DNA of 64,000 bases, taken from Nitrosomonas sp. (lineage in GTDB: Bacteria > Pseudomonadota > Gammaproteobacteria > Burkholderiales > Nitrosomonadaceae). The notes below the pieces were generated by a model. The model saw only the letters and a program-made list of their open reading frames with translations. It was not told the DNA's origin and did not search any database. Location: NCBI GenBank assembly GCA_016710135.1, contig JADJLM010000005.1, positions 1 through 64,000 of the forward strand, given 5' to 3'. Of this stretch, positions 9,871-18,316 are shown in pieces. A program made the position numbers and the translations under genes. The first letter of the stretch is position 1. Every line of letters starts with the position of its first letter.

Positions 9871-10248
9871 TTATTTATTTTTAGCAGTTGTTACAAATAA
9901 GGCCATACTGAAGATAATTGCCGCGACAATGAATACCCCAATAAACACAATTGGAACAACTTCCTTATATAATAAAAATACTCCAAATAGAAGTACGATC
10001 ATTACTGAAATCTTAATAGCTTCCGCTTTGAGTGCTGTTTTCACCACTTCGTCTGCTGTATATCCTTCATGACGATCTATGAGCATAGCATATAACACCG
10101 AAGCAATAATACTAACAAACCCACCCAGCAAAGCTGAAATTGCGCCATGCACTCCCACTAACCATCCACAAATTAAGGTCATCAATCCAGTTGATAGTGC
10201 TTGCCATAGCACAACCCTACGTAGTGGTCCATTCCGTATCCAAGACAT
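9871..10248 (-). CDS. atpI: ATP synthase protein I
   Basis: A 125-residue small membrane protein with four hydrophobic segments, leading the operon as in most proteobacteria. AtpI proteins assist c-ring assembly and possibly Mg2+ entry; they are not part of the final complex. The sequence is poorly conserved, so identification rests on position, size, and hydrophobic pattern (RRVVLWQALSTGLMTLICG...). The start MSWIRNGPLRR has an upstream promoter at 10308-10336. Confidence 0.85.
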   Translation of the reverse strand: MSWIRNGPLRRVVLWQALSTGLMTLICGWLVGVHGAISALLGGFVSIIASVLYAMLIDRHEGYTADEVVKTALKAEAIKISVMIVLLFGVFLLYKEVVPIVFIGVFIVAAIIFSMALFVTTAKNK

Positions 10249-10307
10249 AAAAATTATCTTTGCCAGAATCAGAAAGTACGTAAATACACTTTACTTTAAA
10301 GACGCAA

Positions 10308-10336
10308 ATTTTAACCTGCTTAGAAATTTACGTCAA
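10308..10336 (-). promoter_or_regulatory. Probable sigma70-type promoter of the atp operon
   Basis: On the minus strand a -35 TTGACG (10331-10336) and a -10 TAAAAT (10308-10313) are separated by 17 bp, each matching 5 of 6 consensus bases. The start site would fall near 10300, about 50 nt before atpI. Confidence 0.6.
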
Positions 10337-10687
10337 CGAAGCAAATGACTTTGACTGGATAAACTATCTAAAATACACCGCAAATAAAAATCAAAACAGC
10401 ATAAATAATATTTATAAAATTAAAATTAATCAAAAGATAGAGAAACGGAACGCGAGCAAATATCTTTTTTGTTTAGCTAAATTGACCATGTTATTAACAG
10501 CCACATCATTGAAGGTAAACGTATCACAAAATACTGCGGCATTGTCGCAGGAGAAATGGTGCTCGGCGCTAATATTCTAAAAGATCTTTTCGCCGGCATT
10601 CGTGATTTAGTAGGCGGACGATCAGGAATCTATAAAAAAGAGTTACAGCGCGCTCGCAATATAGCCTTGATGAGTTAAAAATTATGG

Positions 10688-10695
10688 CTAATAAA
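10688..10695 (+). repeat. Target site duplication, left copy
   Basis: CTAATAAA directly abuts the left IS end and is repeated at 11748-11755. Eight bp is the usual duplication length for the IS1595 family. Confidence 0.88.
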
Positions 10696-10720
10696 GGCTA
10701 TGTTGCAGTTAATTGTTGAA
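10696..10720 (+). repeat. IS terminal inverted repeat, left
   Basis: Begins GGCTATGTTGCAGTTAATTG. The other end reads GGCTATGTAACAATTAATTA on the opposite strand; the four mismatches are all in the inner positions. Confidence 0.85.
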
Positions 10721-11685
10721 ACTGTCTTATTTTTCCAAGAGATGCCAGGAAACAAAGCGTTGACGTAATATTTTGACCGAGACGATCAATCATTCTGTGC
10801 CATCCGAGGTAACTCCCAAGATAACGTGTTGCTACGCCATGAAACTTCTTCATCCATTGTTTGAGTCGACTGTCATAAGCATTGATGTTCTGAATATGAT
10901 AAATGTTGTTCATAACACGCTGGCCAGCGGTAATATTAACTGGGCGGTGAACAATATTGGCTTGCCGGGTAATCTGTTTGTACGTAGGCATCCCATCAGT
11001 GCATAAGATCACATCCTTATTTAACAGAGGGATAAGCACTGGTTCGATTTGCTGCTTACTTATGCCATGTAGAATACAGTCGGCGGTCTCACCATGACGG
11101 TCACGTACCACTAATACGGGCACTTGTTCTTTTGAGGTGCCTTTCTTGATGGCTTTGCCGCCACGCTTGCGTGCAGACCCTGGACAATCAACGCTGCCCT
11201 TTAAAAGACTCCAGGAAATAGGTTTCATCGACTTCGACAATATCATTCATTTTGTCGGGTTGACGGGTTGCAGGTATTTGTAAAAAACGGTGCCGCCACT
11301 TAAAGCTTGTATTATTGGCTATCCCACAGCTATCCGCTGATTTACGGATGCTTAATCCTTCAATCAGCGTTTGCTCATATTCGAACCATTTGTCCTTGTG
11401 GCGTAACCGTGCCAGTGGTGTTCCCGTGAGCATATTAAACGTGCGATTGCATTGGCGGCAACGGTAACGCTGCAAATCACTGACTTTTCCCCAGCGATAT
11501 AGCTTGGTTGCTTTACATTTAGGACAAGCTGGTTTGTCATCCGAACTACGCTCGATCAATGCTATAACTTCATCAGTATCCTTTTTTCCTTCCAAACTTT
11601 TTCGCAGTTTGTCTTGCTGATTACGGTTCATGCGTTCAATCGATTTTAGCCAGGCTTTAAATTCCGTTGTTTTCACTATGCACAC
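10698..11685 (-). pseudogene. IS1595-family transposase (apparent frameshift)
   Basis: The N-terminal half (start 11685) has a zinc ribbon CPKCKATKLYRWG...YRCRQC and the first catalytic Asp in EVDETYFLESFKG. The C-terminal half, in another frame, has the second Asp in CTDGMPTYK and the ISXO2-like segment NAYDSRLKQWMKKFHGVATR. Removing one base in TTTTAAAGGG near 11197-11206 joins them as FKGSVDCPGSARKRGG and gives 328 residues, a normal length. The shift needed is +1 and no standard slippery site is evident, so it reads as decay or error, not programmed frameshifting. Confidence 0.85.
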
Positions 11686-11722
11686 CTCTATTTTTATATC
11701 TCAATGCACATTGGACAACCAA

Positions 11723-11747
11723 TTCAATAATTAATTGTTACATAGCC
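11723..11747 (-). repeat. IS terminal inverted repeat, right
   Basis: Inverted partner of the repeat at 10696-10720, ending ACATAGCC next to the right target duplication. Confidence 0.85.
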
Positions 11748-11755
11748 CTAATAAA
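11748..11755 (+). repeat. Target site duplication, right copy
   Basis: CTAATAAA, identical to 10688-10695. Beyond it the ybjQ reading resumes. Confidence 0.88.
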
Positions 11756-11861
11756 GCTGGGTGCGAACGCGGTTATCGGCATCGATATAGACTATGAGGT
11801 ATTGGCGAATAAACTAGCATTACAATAGATACTTTTCTGTTCATTCCAGAGCAACCTCAAT

Positions 11862-11897
11862 TTCATTGACGCATGCCATTGATAACGCGTCAATGAA
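11862..11897 (+). terminator. Probable terminator of ybjQ
   Basis: Perfect 11-bp arms TTCATTGACGC/GCGTCAATGAA with a 14-nt loop, followed by TTTT on the plus strand, 34 nt after the ybjQ stop. The rest of the 11829-12132 gap holds no gene that I can see. Confidence 0.6.
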
Positions 11898-11949
11898 TTT
11901 TACAGTTAGCTTGCCATCCCCAGACCATAAAACTCATAACTAACTGATT

Positions 11950-11968
11950 AATAATGATAATCAATAGA
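11950..11968. promoter_or_regulatory. Fur-box-like sequence
   Basis: AATAATGATAATCAATAGA matches 15 of 19 positions of the classic Fur consensus (core TGATAATCA intact). It lies 165 bp upstream of the HIRAN-like gene in an AT-rich gap, so chance resemblance is possible. Confidence 0.3.
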
Positions 11969-12132
11969 TGGCATCATTGTTGCTTTCTATAGCTACTAAT
12001 TTTTCCTAGATAGAAGAATGGAATGCGGTAATCCAGTCGATAGTCCCTGCTTAGCGAAACTATCGATTCGTACAGACTCATTGCACTCACCAAGAATATT
12101 CTTTTTATTTTAGATCAGGCTATCGATAGGAT

Positions 12133-12533
12133 ATGTTAGTTAAATACAATTTAAATCAGCAAGCAGTCGCATATTATTGGAAACCAGTGTCACGCTATCA
12201 GCGACTCCTGTTAGTCGGAGAATTTTATTATCAGTCCGCGCTTAAAAGGCTAGTTGACAATCATGGCGATAGAGGCGCTTATTTCGAATGCCTCGCTATG
12301 CTCATCCCTGAAAATACCAACACATTTGATAGCCAGGCTGTTCGTATTGATATTAAGGAATGACCGTTGGTTACTTTAATCGTAATGATGCAAGAAAATT
12401 TCGCATACGATTGAATACCAAGAAACTTACTGGTCAGATTACAACCTGTAATGCAGTTATAGAAGGCGGTCAACTCTTAAATGATGGAAACCGGAGTAGC
12501 TACGGTGTATCGCTCGCTATTGACCGGCTTTAA
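12133..12533 (+). CDS. HIRAN-domain-like protein (apparent frameshift)
   Basis: Small protein resembling the stand-alone HIRAN-like proteins of proteobacteria. The first frame gives LLLVGEFYYQSALKRLVD and IPENTNTFDSQAVRIDIKE, then stops; restoring one A in the AA at 12359-12360 continues with MTVGYFNRNDARKFRIRL and TCNAVIEGGQLLNDG to 12533, 133 residues in all. The pattern VGE-(repair)-PEN/D-AVRV-VGY is that of HIRAN, a DNA-end-binding fold in helicases such as HLTF, though its role in small bacterial proteins is unknown. It is flanked by the decaying ybjQ and FNT genes, so it may be truly broken. Confidence 0.6.
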
Positions 12534-12550
12534 CAACCAGAATGCACACT

Positions 12551-13347
12551 TTATCCTTGGCTTCTCGTTGTAATATAGAGTGCAAAACCTGTAAAAACCA
12601 TACCACCGATGACATTACCTATGATTACTGGGAGGCCATTTCATGTCCACCATTCCAGCATTGTGATATTTGCTCCCAACATCATACCTGCAGGAATAAC
12701 AAACATATTTACAATAGCGTGTTCATAACCTAACGCAAAAAAAATCACTGTCAGCAACCACATGGCAGCGATTTTCCCTCCTGTTGCAGTGGATGTAAAA
12801 GCAATAACTGATCCTAACGCTACCATCCGGTCATACAACACTGCACTGACGAAAGCCGTAACAACACCGCCAAAACCAATTGCTGCATAAGCAATCGTCT
12901 TTTGTTCCGCGAGTGCAACTAACTTTACCACCTGATCTAGGCTAGTTGGATCGGCATGTCCAAATTTCGTAATGACTGTAGTAAAAAGCAGCGCATAACC
13001 TACCCCTCCAATCAGATTTCCTACTAAAACCCAGAACCAATTACGAAACAAGCGCTCTATTCGAGTTTGACCATCTTTTACCGCAATGGGAATCACTGCA
13101 AAATTTCCTGTCGCCAGCTCAAGTCCCAATAGCACGATCATTACCAACCCTACGGGAAATACTATTGCTCCCCCCAAATTCCCAAACCAGTTTGCACAGT
13201 AACTAATACCGCAAGGCTTGTTGCATAGCCTAGAAACGCGCCAGCGAGCGCTCCTCGAATCAGCATATCTTTGATAGAGAGATTTGCTTTTTTAGCGCCT
13301 GCATCCAACATACACTCAGCAACTTCATCTAATCTTATATAAGCCAC
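12551..13347 (-). pseudogene. Formate/nitrite transporter (FNT) family channel, with frameshift and in-frame stop
   Basis: Pentameric channel family for formate, nitrite or similar anions. The start MAYIRLDEVAECMLDAG and first helices are in one frame. Adding one G to the run at 13170-13175 joins it to IWGGAIVFPVGLVMIVLLG. The central pore His lies in ALGYEHAIVNMF. Near the end, TGA at 12641-12643 sits where homologues have Trp (EWWT-stop-NGLPVIIGNVIGG); reading through it gives a normal last helix to 12551, 265 residues. The FNT motif CN after helix 4 is YD here. Two lesions in one gene favour a real pseudogene, though the indel alone could be an error. Confidence 0.75.
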
Positions 13348-13386
13348 TGACTTTCCCCAACTTTCCCAACAAGTAACTCAGATAAA

Positions 13387-14595
13387 CTATTTATTGGGTA
13401 AGAAAATCTGCAATAGATCATTTAAAAATTTTCTGCCAACATCAGTCGGCACGATACGCTGGTAATCCCAGTGAATCAGCCCTATCTGTTCGGCAACTCT
13501 AAGTTGCTGTTGCGCAACAATAATAGGCAAGCCCGTCCGTGAACAAAAATCTTCCGAGTGAAATCCTTCGATAAGGCGTAACGCATTCATCATGAATTCG
13601 AAGATACGATCCTCCACTTTGAGCTCCTGTTCTATTTGAATAGGATCAGAATGACTCAGCACTACCTCAAGATACTTCTTCGGATGTTTATAACGCACTT
13701 GACGAACGATCTTGTTCCGGAAACTAATCTTACTGTGCGCACCCGCTCCTATCCCCAGATAATCGCCAAACTGCCAATAGTTCAAGTTATGATGAGACCG
13801 ATGTCCAGAATGTGCAAAGGCCGATATTTCGTACTGGGCAAACCCGGAATTCTTCAAGTGTTGCTCGATCAATGCTTGCATATCGGCAGATAACTCATCA
13901 TCTGGCAGTTGTGGTGGGCATTGATAAAACAATGTATTCGGTTCTAAAGTTAAATGATAAGCCGAAATATGTGACACGCCGGTAGCGCAGGCAGTTTCGA
14001 TATCTACTTGTGCTTGCTCAATCGTTTGATTAGGCAACGCATACATTAAATCCAAATTGATATTATCAAAGTACCTTTGGGAAGTCTCTATTGCATGGCG
14101 GGCTTCAATGTCATCATGAATTCTACCTAGCCTTAATAACTGCTCTGCGTTAAAGCTTTGAACACCGATTGAAAGACGATTTACGCCAGCCTCACGAAAC
14201 GCTTCAAATTTTTTTGATTCAAATGTTCCTGGATTGGCTTCTAAGGTAATTTCAACGGAAGGTTCCAATAGCAATAACATCCTGACCCGAGACAATAATT
14301 GCTCAAGTCCTGATGCGCTCAATAAGCTGGGCGTACCTCCTCCAATAAAAATACTACTAACAGTCCGCCCCCAAATTTGAGGTAATGCAGCTTCTAAATC
14401 ACGCATCAATGCAGATAAATATTCTTTTTCGGGCAAATCATTCGCCTCGTTCCCAATTTCATGTGAATTAAAATCACAATAAGGGCATTTCTTGATACAC
14501 CAGGGAAAATGAATGTACAGGCTCAGTGGGGGGAGTTCAAGTAGCTGAGGCGATTGAAAATTTAAAACGGGTGAAATTGTTATCGGTTCAACCAT
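13387..14595 (-). CDS. hemW: Radical SAM heme chaperone HemW
   Basis: A 402-residue HemN-like protein of the HemW class. The 4Fe-4S cluster motif is CIKKCPYCDFNSH near residue 32, followed by FIGGGTPSLL and EANPGTFE. Such proteins bind heme and deliver it to target proteins rather than acting as coproporphyrinogen oxidases. It lies 5 bp after rdgB, the usual rph-rdgB-hemW order. Confidence 0.93.
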   Translation of the reverse strand: MVEPITISPVLNFQSPQLLELPPLSLYIHFPWCIKKCPYCDFNSHEIGNEANDLPEKEYLSALMRDLEAALPQIWGRTVSSIFIGGGTPSLLSASGLEQLLSRVRMLLLLEPSVEITLEANPGTFESKKFEAFREAGVNRLSIGVQSFNAEQLLRLGRIHDDIEARHAIETSQRYFDNINLDLMYALPNQTIEQAQVDIETACATGVSHISAYHLTLEPNTLFYQCPPQLPDDELSADMQALIEQHLKNSGFAQYEISAFAHSGHRSHHNLNYWQFGDYLGIGAGAHSKISFRNKIVRQVRYKHPKKYLEVVLSHSDPIQIEQELKVEDRIFEFMMNALRLIEGFHSEDFCSRTGLPIIVAQQQLRVAEQIGLIHWDYQRIVPTDVGRKFLNDLLQIFLPNK

Positions 14596-14600
14596 GAAAA

Positions 14601-15193
14601 TCAGAAACGATAATCCACGAGCATTTCAGTCAGTTTGACAAGTGCCTTTGACCGATGACTATATTGATTCTTTTGCTCTGATGAAAGCTCTGCCGCAGTT
14701 TTTCCTAATTCTGGCACAAAAAAATACGGATCATAGCCGAATCCACCTTCTCCCCTTGAGGTTAGGATTATTTCACCATACCAATACCCGTCAGCTATGA
14801 TTGGTTGTGGATCGTCAGCACTGCGGGCTAACACCATAATGCAGTAGTAATAAGCTGTTCGATTCGCATTGAATTTGAGCGTTTCAATGAGCTTTTGATT
14901 ATTTCGCTGGTCAGATTTGGGTTCACCCGCATAACGTGCAGAAAAAATACCGGGCGCCCTCCTAGTGAATGAACACAAATCCCTGAATCATCAGCAAGCG
15001 CTGGCAATCCTGTACATTTACTGGCGTGACGTGCTTTTGCCAGTGCATTTTCAACAAATGTTTGATAAGGCTCCTCGATTTCTGTTACACCCAAACTTTT
15101 CTGTGGCAGTATTTGAATTCCACGCGGTGCCAGGATTTGTTCAATTTCTCTTAATTTACCTGAGTTATTACTCGCAATAATTAATCGTTGCAT
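14601..15193 (-). CDS. rdgB: dITP/XTP pyrophosphatase (apparent frameshift)
   Basis: Removes non-canonical purine nucleotides (ITP, dITP, XTP) from the pool. The N-terminal part includes MQRLIIASNNSGKLREI and ADDSGICVHSLGG. The rest continues in another frame as APGIFSARYAGEPKSD and GFGYDPYFF...KTAAELS...SHRSKAL. Restoring one G to the run at 14957-14959 gives SLGGAPGIFSARY, exactly the family motif, and 197 residues. A sequence error is the likely cause. It lies between rph (7 bp) and hemW (5 bp). Confidence 0.92.
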
Positions 15194-15200
15194 ACAATTA

Positions 15201-15923
15201 CTAATCGAGTGCCAGCACTGATTTTTGCATGTTAATCAACTCTTGAATCCCTTTCTGGGCAATATCGAGCATTGTATTCAGCTCATCACGACTAAAAGTC
15301 GCTCCTTCCGCGGTTCCTTGTATCTCGACCACACCAAGGCTCCCTGTCATAACCACATTCATATCAGTATCACACGTTGAATCCTCCGTATAATCGAGAT
15401 CAATGATCGGAGAACCCTGATAAATCCCCACCGAGATAGCCGCTACTTGATCAAGAATAGGGCTACTGGTAATAATTCTTTGTTCTAGTAACGTATCGAT
15501 GGCATCATGTAGAGCGACATAAGCGCCGGTAATACTCGCCGTGCGAGTTCCACCATCTGCCTGAATAACATCACAATCGATCTGAATAGTGCGCTCGCCG
15601 ATTAAAGATAGGTCGGTAATCGCCCGAAGTGAACGACCAATCAATCGTTGAATCTCCATAGTACGCCCAGATTGTTTACCCTTTGAAGCCTCTCGCTGGA
15701 TTCGCTCTTGAGTCGAGCAGGGAAGCATTCCATACTCTGCCGTTAACCAACCTTGACCACTTCCCTTGAGAAAAGAGGGAACCTTATCGGAAATACTCGC
15801 GGTACAAATAACTTTCGTATCACCGCATTCGATTAATACTGATCCATGAGCATATTTCGTATAGCGTCGTGTTACTGCTATTGGGCGTATTTGATACGTA
15901 GCTCGATTATTCTTACGCTGCAT
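15201..15923 (-). CDS. rph: Ribonuclease PH
   Basis: A 240-residue phosphorolytic 3' exoribonuclease that trims tRNA ends. It has the family blocks RPIAVTRRYTKYAHGSVLI, GSGQGWLTAEYGMLP, RQ-equivalent RSLRAITD, CDVIQADGGTRTASITG and EIQGTAEGATFSRDEL. It leads the rph-rdgB-hemW set and is read in the same direction. Confidence 0.96.
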   Translation of the reverse strand: MQRKNNRATYQIRPIAVTRRYTKYAHGSVLIECGDTKVICTASISDKVPSFLKGSGQGWLTAEYGMLPCSTQERIQREASKGKQSGRTMEIQRLIGRSLRAITDLSLIGERTIQIDCDVIQADGGTRTASITGAYVALHDAIDTLLEQRIITSSPILDQVAAISVGIYQGSPIIDLDYTEDSTCDTDMNVVMTGSLGVVEIQGTAEGATFSRDELNTMLDIAQKGIQELINMQKSVLALD

Positions 15924-15995
15924 GGGTTATCGTTATTAAAATTTGGCCATCCTCTTCTCTAAGAGAAAGTTGACGCTCGTTCTACATTAAAACCA

Positions 15996-16817
15996 CTAAA
16001 TGGCTATTTGATATGAAACAGGTTTAGGCGGAGCACCTGCTGAAACTGTTAACAGTTCATAACCGATATCAGTAACTAACACAGTATGCTCCCACTGCGC
16101 TGATAAACTACCATCCTTTGTTACAACTGTCCATCCATCAGGCAAATGACGAATAGCGGCTTTCCCAGCATTGATCATCGGCTCTACAGTAAATACCATA
16201 CCTGTCTTAAGAACGACTCCCGTGCCTGGTCGGCCATAATGAAGCACTTGGGGATCTTCATGAAATTTAGCACCTATACCATGACCACAAAATTCTCTGA
16301 CAACACTATAGCCAGCTTTTTCTGCCATATTTTGAATCGCATGCCCAATATCACCAAGATACTTTCCAGGTTTTATTTCTTCAATTCCTCGCCACATACA
16401 CTCATAAGTTACTTCACATAATCGCCTAGCCTGTATGGATGGTTCTCCAACATAATACATACGACTCGTATCTCCATGATAACCTTCATAAATTACTGTT
16501 ACATCCACATTTACAATATCCCCATTCTTAAGCTTCTTTGCACCTGGAATACCATGGCAGATCTGATGATTAACCGACGTACAAATCGATTTGGGAAAGG
16601 GACTATACCCAGGTGGTGCATAATTGAGGGGCGCTGGAATAGTTTTTTGCACATTCACCATATAATGATGGCAAATCTCATCCAATTCACCTGTCGTAAT
16701 ACCTGGCATCACATGCGGTGTAATATGATCGAGTACTTCAGCAGCCAATCTACCAGCAATTCGCATCGTCTCTACTTGCTTAGGTGTTTTTATTTGAATG
16801 GCCACGACCTTCTCCAT
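15996..16817 (-). CDS. map: Methionine aminopeptidase, type I
   Basis: A 273-residue enzyme removing the initiator Met. Metal ligands are visible in NVDVTVIYEGYHGDTSR, GHGIGAKFHEDP, TVEPM and the final E of SAQWEHTVLV. A later ATG/GTG would remove only a few residues of the start MEKVVAIQIKTP. It is adjacent to rph, with 72 bp between. Confidence 0.95.
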   Translation of the reverse strand: MEKVVAIQIKTPKQVETMRIAGRLAAEVLDHITPHVMPGITTGELDEICHHYMVNVQKTIPAPLNYAPPGYSPFPKSICTSVNHQICHGIPGAKKLKNGDIVNVDVTVIYEGYHGDTSRMYYVGEPSIQARRLCEVTYECMWRGIEEIKPGKYLGDIGHAIQNMAEKAGYSVVREFCGHGIGAKFHEDPQVLHYGRPGTGVVLKTGMVFTVEPMINAGKAAIRHLPDGWTVVTKDGSLSAQWEHTVLVTDIGYELLTVSAGAPPKPVSYQIAI

Positions 16818-16859
16818 TGGTGACTACAATTTTTTGTTTTTTTCATTTCCTCTCTATCT

Positions 16860-17462
16860 CTAGAATCGATCGCATTGGGTTAATTTAAGATTACTATCAG
16901 GGAATGCTCTAACAAACTCCTGAAGATGAGCCTCCACCTCTTCCGTGGGCTCTAAAAACATGTACTTTACTTGCTCTAAATTACGTTCTGAAATAATGAC
17001 ATTATTCACATTTTTACCATTTAGCTCCTCCAGTTTTCTTAGTGCAGAGGATTGCTCTTGGTATATTCCAAGTATAATTGAGTCCTTCTGAAGGTAATCA
17101 ACATTTTCTTGAGTTAGCTGATATTCGATATTTAGTTTTTGTAATTGAGAAAGTTGCCTATCCATCTCCCGTTTCGTTTTCAGAACGGGTATATGGACGA
17201 TATAAACTGAAACTTCCTCCATAGGTACCTCCATAACAGAATGATCTAAGTTAAGCTTGGGAAGTTCAGTTCTTGCATGCTGAAGTGCTGTGCCGTATAA
17301 GTTCCACCATTCCAGGCACGCAACTTGTGTAGGTAATACCACGATTTTTTCCGGATGAAGCTCCATGACTATATTATTTTTATTCGAGTTCAATTCGACT
17401 AGTGCAATAATTGCCAACATAATGATGTTGGTAAACAATAATAAGTAAAAAAATATTTTCAT
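16860..17462 (-). CDS. SPOR-like membrane-anchored protein
   Basis: A 200-residue protein with one N-terminal membrane segment (FFYLLLFTNIIMLAIIALVEL) and a long periplasmic part. The segment around residues 85-165 (VYIVHIPVLKTKREMDRQL, VDYLQKDSIILGIYQEQSSALRKLEEL) has the spacing of a SPOR-type peptidoglycan-binding domain, as seen in small proteins next to biotin or nucleotide genes. The exact family was not recognised. It is divergent from the cytochrome c4 gene and 42 bp upstream of map in the same direction. Confidence 0.6.
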   Translation of the reverse strand: MKIFFYLLLFTNIIMLAIIALVELNSNKNNIVMELHPEKIVVLPTQVACLEWWNLYGTALQHARTELPKLNLDHSVMEVPMEEVSVYIVHIPVLKTKREMDRQLSQLQKLNIEYQLTQENVDYLQKDSIILGIYQEQSSALRKLEELNGKNVNNVIISERNLEQVKYMFLEPTEEVEAHLQEFVRAFPDSNLKLTQCDRF

Positions 17463-17577
17463 ATATAATTGAATTATTACCTATTAACGTTTACTGTTGT
17501 TAGCAAAAGTTGGTAGAATTCGTCGCTAATCGTAGTGTTTTTTTATTGAAACCTTAAAAAACAACAATTTCTCGAAA

Positions 17578-18222
17578 ATGAAAGTTATTAAAAATATTGT
17601 AATCGTTACTGCGCTGATCTTTTCAAACCAAACTCTGGCAGATGCTACCAAAACCGTACAAGGTAATGTCGAAAAGGGTAAAGAACTCGCTTCAGGTGTT
17701 TGTGCGGGCTGCCACAATCCGGATGGCAATAGTGTTATCCCCACAAATCCTACACTTGCGGGTCAGCATGCTGAATATCTTCTGAAACAATTAAAAGATT
17801 TTAAAGTAGAAGAGGAAACGCCAGCTAAACGAGATAACCCAATCATGTCATCAATGGTTGCACCCCTTAGTGTAGATGATATGAAGGATTTGGCCGTATT
17901 TTATGCGCAGCAAAAAACGCAACCTGCTAACCACGACGTTGATGAGTCCCAATTGGAATTAGGGAAACGCGTTTATAACGGCGGGAATCTGGAGAATTCG
18001 GTACCAGCTTGCTCAAGCTGCCATTCACCGAATGGTGCAGGTATACCCCCGCTATTTCCCAAATTGGCCGGGCAACATGCAGATTATACCTTATCTCAGC
18101 TAGAAACTTTCAGACAAGGTACGAGAGCAAACGATATCAATAATACGATGCAAATGATCGTTTTACGCCTAAGTGCACAAGAGAAAAAAGCAGTTGCTGA
18201 ATATATTTCAACCTTGAAGTAA
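17578..18222 (+). CDS. Di-heme cytochrome c4
   Basis: A 214-residue periplasmic electron carrier. A signal peptide (MKVIKNIVIVTALIFSNQTLADA) precedes two cytochrome c domains with heme motifs CAGCH near residue 43 and CSSCH near residue 144. Each has a distal Met (IMSSMVAPLS, NNTMQMIV). The duplication and length match cytochrome c4, which passes electrons to terminal oxidases. In ammonia oxidisers it may carry electrons from hydroxylamine oxidation, but this is inference. Confidence 0.93.
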   Translation: MKVIKNIVIVTALIFSNQTLADATKTVQGNVEKGKELASGVCAGCHNPDGNSVIPTNPTLAGQHAEYLLKQLKDFKVEEETPAKRDNPIMSSMVAPLSVDDMKDLAVFYAQQKTQPANHDVDESQLELGKRVYNGGNLENSVPACSSCHSPNGAGIPPLFPKLAGQHADYTLSQLETFRQGTRANDINNTMQMIVLRLSAQEKKAVAEYISTLK

Positions 18223-18245
18223 TCTTCAGCAACTTTCTCAAGTTA

Positions 18246-18286
18246 CTAACCCCCTCTTCTCAAAAGAATTGAGAAGAGGGGGTTAG
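18246..18286. terminator. Strong bidirectional terminator
   Basis: Perfect 17-bp arms (CTAACCCCCTCTTCTCA and its complement) around a 7-nt loop between the convergent cytochrome c4 and hemL genes. TTATATTTT follows on the plus strand. This is the clearest hairpin in the window. Confidence 0.85.
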
Positions 18287-18316
18287 TTATATTTTCCCTC
18301 GATAATTAGTGCCTCC

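Larger units (their letters stand above)
10696..11747 (-). mobile_element. IS1595-family insertion sequence
   Basis: A 1052-bp element bounded by 25-bp terminal inverted repeats (10696-10720 and 11723-11747; 21 of 25 match, starting GGCTATGT) and by the 8-bp duplication CTAATAAA. It contains one transposase gene on the minus strand with an ISXO2-type domain. It has inserted into ybjQ. The matching duplications mean the element is still in its original insertion site. Confidence 0.9.
10488..11828 (+). pseudogene. ybjQ: YbjQ/UPF0145-family gene split by an insertion sequence
   Basis: The 5' part encodes a YbjQ-like start (MLLTATS, then IEGKRITKYCGIVAGEMVLGANI in another frame, GIRDLVGGRSG); the 3' part after the IS reads GANAVIGIDIDYEVL. 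Together they give a putative heavy-metal-binding-domain protein of about 93 residues, somewhat short of the usual 105. Besides the IS at 10696-11747, three single-base changes are needed: an A lost after 10508, a G lost near 10669, and a G gained at 11759-11761. The C-terminus diverges from the family after EVL. The gene is broken by the IS regardless of the small indels. Confidence 0.8.

Noticed and set aside
11197..11206. Programmed frameshift in the transposase
   Set aside because: TTTTAAAGGG suggests slippage, but the shift needed is +1 and the reading frame of the run does not match a -1 X-XXY-YYZ site. IS1595 elements are not known for programmed frameshifts.
12641..12643. Selenocysteine or recoded TGA in the FNT gene
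   Set aside because: The protein family is not a selenoprotein, and no selenocysteine-insertion hairpin was seen next to the codon; homologues have Trp there.
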